11,564 bases of DNA. Origin: Grammothele lineata (lineage: Eukaryota > Basidiomycota > Agaricomycetes > Polyporales > Polyporaceae). The position numbers and the translations under genes are program-made. The notes beneath the pieces are model-generated. The model was not told the DNA's origin. It saw only the letters and a list, made by a program, of their open reading frames with translations, and ran no database searches. The stretch spans positions 1 through 11,564 of the forward strand of contig NDFF03000117.1 in the NCBI GenBank assembly GCA_002150815.3. Direction: 5' to 3'. Of this stretch, positions 7,651 to 11,564 are shown one piece after another. The number at the start of each line of letters is the position of its first letter. Position 1 is the stretch's first letter.

Positions 7651-10564
7651 ATGTCCTCCGCTTCGTCTCCCCCTGCTCCTGCTCGCGGCTCGAAACCGCA
7701 GCCTCGTCCGGTGGACAAGAAACGCAAACGTACCGACAGCATCCCTGCCCTCTCCGATCAGGAATCCGACGATGACCAGCCCGACGATCTCGATCATTCC
7801 GACGACGAGATACTTCCCCCGGCCGGGCCTCCTCCTAAGAAAAAAGTTCGCGGACCAGGGAAAGCAAAGCCCGTCGAGATCCTTGTCGACGACCCTGCGG
7901 CCGACAAAGCGAACGAATACTCTGGCCGGTTCACATGGAACGCGTACCCTTCTCTCCTCACCTTCGTCTGGATCAACTTCCGTAGACATCCTGACCAGAA
8001 GAGTACCGCGTGGGCTCAGAAGATCACGAAGCGTGCTTGGAATCTTGGCCTGTACCCGAAGGATATGGTGTACGAAAAGGCCGTCCAGGTGCGTTTCTTT
8101 CATTGTGTAGCGTACCATTGCCTCGCTGACAGGAGTTTAGCTCACACTCACCAAGCTGCGCAACACACACAACCTATTCGCCATGCAAGGCAAGGACAAA
8201 GTTCTGCAGAAGATCAACGAGCACATCGACAAACACCCCGTCAAAAGTCAGCAAGAAGAATCCGACGAAGACATCGACGACAACGATGGCGTGCATGGCA
8301 TCGAAGATTCTAGTGATGACGTGCTCGAGATATCCCCACCCGCTCCTTCGAAGCGTTCTCGACGCGACGACAACCCGCTCTTGCAACGCATGAGAGCGCG
8401 CGCGCCGTCAGGCGTGCGTCTGTGGTGGCGTGATAACGCGGAGGCTATACAAACGGAGACCAAGGGCATGTCGCCCGGCGAGCGATCGCACTACGTGAAG
8501 CAACGATATATGAAGTTGAACGAGGCAGAGCAGGCGGCATACATGGCGAAAATCGCTGAGCTCTTGCTGCAGAGGCAGAACAACCCAGAGGCCGTGTGGT
8601 GGTGAGTCCTCGTGCACACGCAATTACATTCCCCACACTGAACGACACGGATTAGCAACCAGCCGTTCATGGTCGACGCGCTGGATGTTACCCTACGTGC
8701 CTTGACAGGGTTTAGCCATGATCAGATCGGCCAAGCGATCTTCCACATACTATACGCATATCGCGATCGTGACAACGTCATGCAGACGATTCAGTAGGTC
8801 ATAACATCTCTCGCATTGGTACTCAGACTTATGCGCGTACAGATTCACTACCGGCGTGAAACACGATGTGCCGTTCCACGAGTGGCGTGACGGCGCGTCG
8901 GCGGTGATCGATCCAATATGGAGGGCATACGCGGAAGAAAGCCTTGGTACGTACTGAATCATTTATTCCACTGAGATGAACGGCTAACCATTCTCCTCAG
9001 CGTATAATCCACCGGAAGCACTCGGCAAATTTGGTGCTCGCCCGACTCTTCCTCCTTGGTCTGATGCGAACGCAATCAGTGCCGTCCGCGGCCTTCTCAA
9101 TGAGTACTTCGCTAAGTTGTGGAGTAAGGACAGGTCTTTTGTCTGTAGGTGCAACATTCGCTGACCATTTTGGCAGAATCTGCGAGCGGTGATAACGAGG
9201 ACTTCGACATCGACGTCTTGAGCACGGCGCCTGAGAAGTACATCCCCGACGAGTGGCGCGACGCGCGAATCGAGGACTTCAACACTATGAGGGCCGGTGC
9301 CCTTCAAGACTTGTATGAGCGGCTCTACGAGGCCGATCGAACGGGCAAGGGTGGCTTTGCTTTCGTGACCGCGCCCGCGATCCCGTCCATCGCGACCGCG
9401 ACCGCGTCCACGACTACGCCCACCGCGACCGTGTCCACGACCGCGCCCACCGCGCCCACGACCACGATCACCGCGACCGCGACCGCGACCGCGCCCACGA
9501 CCACGCCTACCGCGACCGGATCCACGACCTCCATCACCGCGACCGCGCCCATGACCGTGTCCACGACCGCGCTTGCGATCCCGCCCACCGCGATCGCGTC
9601 CACGACCACGACCATGACCACTGCACCCGCACCCGCGACCAACGTGCCGGACCCCAAAGCCGCAAGCTCATGCACAGAGTCTGCCACGGTACCTTCGTCA
9701 GTTGCGCGTGGCACATCTGGTCTCGCTGCGCCCAGTACCGACGTGGGCGACGCTCCGCCCTCAGCTGCACTCATTCCCACTCTCGCGAGCTCGCCCGCGA
9801 CTACGCCTACTGTCACGACCGAGCCTGACATTACCCCGACCGCGATCGCGCCCGCCTCCATCGTGCCCGCCCCAGCAACTGTGGCAACTCCAGACATGGC
9901 GCCCGTTTCCGCAAGCGCTACTACTCCGACGCCTGCGCCGGGGCCTGCGACTGCATCCGCGACCGCATCTGAGGCTGGCGCCAGTCCAGTTACGATGGCC
10001 GTCGATACCGCGCGTGACTCCGTGCCTGCGACCGCGACTGTCTCTGCCGTCTCCCTCCCCCTCGCGTCCCCACCACCGACTACCGACCCAGCTGTTCCTG
10101 GACATGGGGCGTCTCCTCATCTAGAGCGCGTGTCGTTGGCGGAGCCGTCACTCACACTCTCGCCAGAATCCGCACCCACACTTGGGCAGCCAGCCACCTC
10201 CCGCGAGCCGACCGAGTCAGTCCGTACCACCCGCAAGCGTGCGCGAGCCGAGCCCACCGACAATGTCATTGCTGAACAGCGAGTACCCGAAGACGTTGCC
10301 GACACGATCACCGATGGCAAGCGTGCTCGCCGTCCGACGAAAAGGGCCCAGGAAGCGCAGGAAGAGAAAGCGAAGAAGCGTAAGATACAGAACGAAGCGG
10401 CAGCCGGTGAGACATCCAGTGGGACGGCAGGGTACGTGAACGCGTGTAATTACCCAGGAGAGTTCAGCTGATCAGAGCTCAGTTCGATGCATAGCACTTG
10501 CCAGGCAACTACCACAAGGGGGAGAGGACGCGGCAGAGGGGCTAGTTCACGCAGACGTTCGTGA
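7651..10564 (+). CDS. Probable nuclear protein with a possible HMG-box-like segment and a Thr/Ala/Pro repeat, seven exons
   Basis: Exons 7651-8088, 8141-8601, 8656-8793, 8843-8946, 9001-9123, 9177-10431 and 10495-10564 join in one frame to 862 residues. Introns are 49-63 nt with good donors and CTGAC/CTAAC branch points. The N-terminus has KKRKR (23-27), an acidic tract (36-53), KKKVR (63-67) and a SUMO-motif-like VEILVDD (75-81). Residues about 233-292 (RAPSGVRLWW, SPGERSHYVK, LNEAEQAAYM) resemble an HMG box in the spacing of Trp, Ser-Pro-x-x-Arg and Glu-x-x-x-Tyr, but weakly. Exons 3-5 encode a conserved-looking part with QPFMVDALDVTLRAL, HEWRDGASAVIDPIW and PTLPPWSD. Residues about 488-577 are a Thr/Ala/Pro repeat. 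The C-terminus has KRARRPTKRAQ, AKKRK and an RGRGRGRG tail. The last exon is uncertain: unspliced it ends at 10471, and another possible end is at 10632. A nuclear chromatin-type role is inferred, not shown. Confidence 0.78.
9378..9640 (+). repeat. Coding minisatellite of GCGACC and CCACGACC units
   Basis: About 260 bases are built almost only from GCGACC, GCGCCC, TCCACGACC and CCCACGACC words. They encode a Thr/Ala/Pro run (TATATAPTTTPTATGSTT and similar) inside the large sixth exon. The block is in frame with the flanking unique sequence. The same kind of repeat, more degenerate, continues to about 10090. The opposite strand is also free of stops over much of it, a by-product of composition. 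Confidence 0.8.
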
Positions 10565-11141
10565 AGCAGCCGTTCGACTTCATGATCACACCGATGAAGA
10601 CGCTGTCGTTGTCCTCACGGTGCTCTGATTAGTATGTTTATCACTTGTTCGCCTCTGTATTGAACGCATTCCTGTTCATCGTGTTGAACACATTGATCAT
10701 TTCTTTTACGCCGGTGATTACTTTTTGGCCTGTGCTAGACGGACTCCTGTTTATCACGATAATCATGATGATCATTTCACTAAACACTTCGCCATACCCT
10801 GATGGTCAAGCGAGTAATTACTATGTTGATTACATCACACTGTTGAACATCTTTGCGCTCCGGATATCCCACTGTCTGGTGTGCAAGACTTCCATTGTGC
10901 TCTCGACTCTTGATCAGATGATCGTGTTAATCACTGTTCAACATTGATGAACACTCGAGTGTTGAATGCGTTGTTAAGTATGTTAATCACCTGATAATCA
11001 CGGCTGATTAGCAGGCTTTCGCTAGGCGTTTGAGCCTCCGTAAGAACCTCCCAAGTTGACTTAAACACACGTTAAACACATGATGATGATGTTAAACAAA
11101 ACGTGTAGGTAACAGGCATCAAATGTTTAATAAAAAAAATG
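10565..11141. repeat. AT-richer block of repeated short motifs and palindromes, possible transposon terminal region
   Basis: This 577-bp stretch has no convincing gene; the 100-codon frame at 10645-10947 is hydrophobic and low-complexity. TGTT[TA]ATCAC occurs four times on the plus strand, at 10635, 10748, 10925 and 10981. TGTTGAACA occurs at 10682 and 10841, and inverted at 10935. AACACTCGAGTGTT at 10950-10963 is a perfect 14-bp palindrome and GTGTTGAACAC at 10681-10691 an imperfect one. A 17-base direct repeat with two mismatches (10631-10647, 10977-10993) spans the block. CTGATTAG occurs at 10625-10632 and 11004-11011. Clusters of short direct and inverted repeats are typical of subterminal regions of DNA transposons, but no terminal inverted repeat pair was found. 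Confidence 0.5.
11131..11140 (+). repeat. Run of eight A at the junction with the gag fragment
   Basis: TAAAAAAAAT at 11131-11140 directly abuts the point where the Gag reading frame loses its family sequence. On the plus strand it could be the 3' A-tail of an inserted non-LTR element or simply an A run at a breakpoint. Confidence 0.4.
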
Positions 11142-11564
11142 CTACTCTCGCCATGGTCCAGCCGATCCTCCTATCATGTACGACAGGATGAAGATGATCT
11201 TTTCTTCATCCGTCGAGTAGGATTGCGCGTTGAGGCGCAGGTAGACTCTGCATGAGTTGAGGAAGTTGTCTGCCTCTTCGCGGTTTCCGTTGAAGTCCGG
11301 CGGAGGACGGATTTTCCGCTCAGAGACCTTTGGGGTGTTCGACATGGTGGTGATGAGGGTCGGTGGAGGCGGTGGACTTGGTGAGGGGGGAGGAGGCGGA
11401 GTCCTTGCAGGAAGTATGGGCTGGGGAGCGTGGATTGGGGATCTGGGTGCCGACGGTTGTGGAGTGGGTTTAGTGTTCGAAGGCCCTGGCGTGGGCTGCC
11501 GTGGTACTGGGGTAGGGAGACGGGATGAGGGTCTGGTGCGAGGTGCTGAGGTGGGGATCGGGGG
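11142..11564 (-). pseudogene. Truncated Gag of a Ty3/Gypsy-type LTR retrotransposon, continuing past the window edge
   Basis: The minus-strand frame is open from the right edge to a TAG at 11144-11142, at least 140 residues. The first part is a proline/serine/threonine-rich leader ending PPPPPTLITTM. The ATG at 11345-11343 (MSNTPKV) could be the true start, but the frame is also open upstream of it. After it comes the start of a retrotransposon Gag domain: PPPDFNGNREEADNFLNSC, then VYLRLN, DEEKIIFILSYM and GGSAGPW. Gag proteins of this type normally continue for well over a hundred residues more, with a zinc knuckle and then protease and reverse transcriptase. Here the frame ends two residues after GPW, at a junction with a run of eight A on the plus strand. 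It is therefore a broken copy. Gag forms the cytoplasmic virus-like particle in intact elements. Confidence 0.75.

Noticed and set aside
9325..9897. Minus-strand 190-codon frame of Val/Ala/Gly
   Set aside because: It is the reverse reading of the GCGACC coding repeat, open because the repeat lacks stop words on both strands.
9761..10120. Minus-strand Arg/Gly-rich frame of 119 codons
   Set aside because: Low-complexity antisense reading of the Thr/Ala/Pro-rich exon.
10645..10947. Plus-strand 100-codon hydrophobic frame resembling a membrane protein
   Set aside because: It lies in the AT-rich motif array, has repeated Ile/Thr/Phe composition caused by the array, and lacks codon bias like its neighbours.
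10625..11011. A complete MITE bounded by CTGATTAG duplications
   Set aside because: The ends just inside the two CTGATTAG copies do not form terminal inverted repeats, so I report the motif array and not a defined element.

Overview
The window looks like a mobile-element-rich accessory region from a basidiomycete fungus, most likely an Agaricomycete. The genes carry short spliceosomal introns (mostly 47-63 nt) with GTRNGT-like donors and CTRAY-like branch points. Bacterial features such as Shine-Dalgarno sites and operons are absent. A cysteine-cluster (CxC2) KDZ transposase relic and a Ty3-type Gag fragment, both common in mushroom genomes, lie near the two ends.

Layout, left to right. Bases 1-423 are a very GC-rich block of unknown type whose edge interrupts the KDZ gene; it may be an LTR-type insertion. 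Bases 486-1650 (minus) hold the N-terminal part of the KDZ transposase, with one in-frame stop. Bases 1906-4004 (minus) encode a large protein of a type I associate with Agaricomycetes. It has three exons and is split by a single in-frame TGA. Bases 4100-5380 are poorly resolved but hold four related copies of a short module, two on each strand, each with TYW and D-[FY]-E-S peptide motifs. Bases 5842-7276 (plus) encode a three-exon protein of about 444 residues with two tandem SUMO-interaction-like motifs. Bases 7651-10564 (plus) encode a seven-exon protein of about 862 residues with acidic and basic tracts, a possible HMG-box-like segment, a long Thr/Ala/Pro repeat and a basic tail. Bases 10565-11140 form an AT-richer block with repeated short motifs and palindromes. 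Bases 11142-11564 (minus) are a truncated Gag that continues past the window edge.

How they may fit together. The transposase and the 1906-4004 gene run in the same direction and each carries one nonsense codon, so that half looks decayed. The two plus-strand genes are open across every predicted exon junction and look functional. Both encode lysine/arginine-rich, acidic, probably nuclear proteins with SUMO-interaction-like motifs, so a chromatin role is plausible but unproven. Whether all these genes travel with the KDZ element is inference. No tRNA, rRNA or CRISPR feature was seen.
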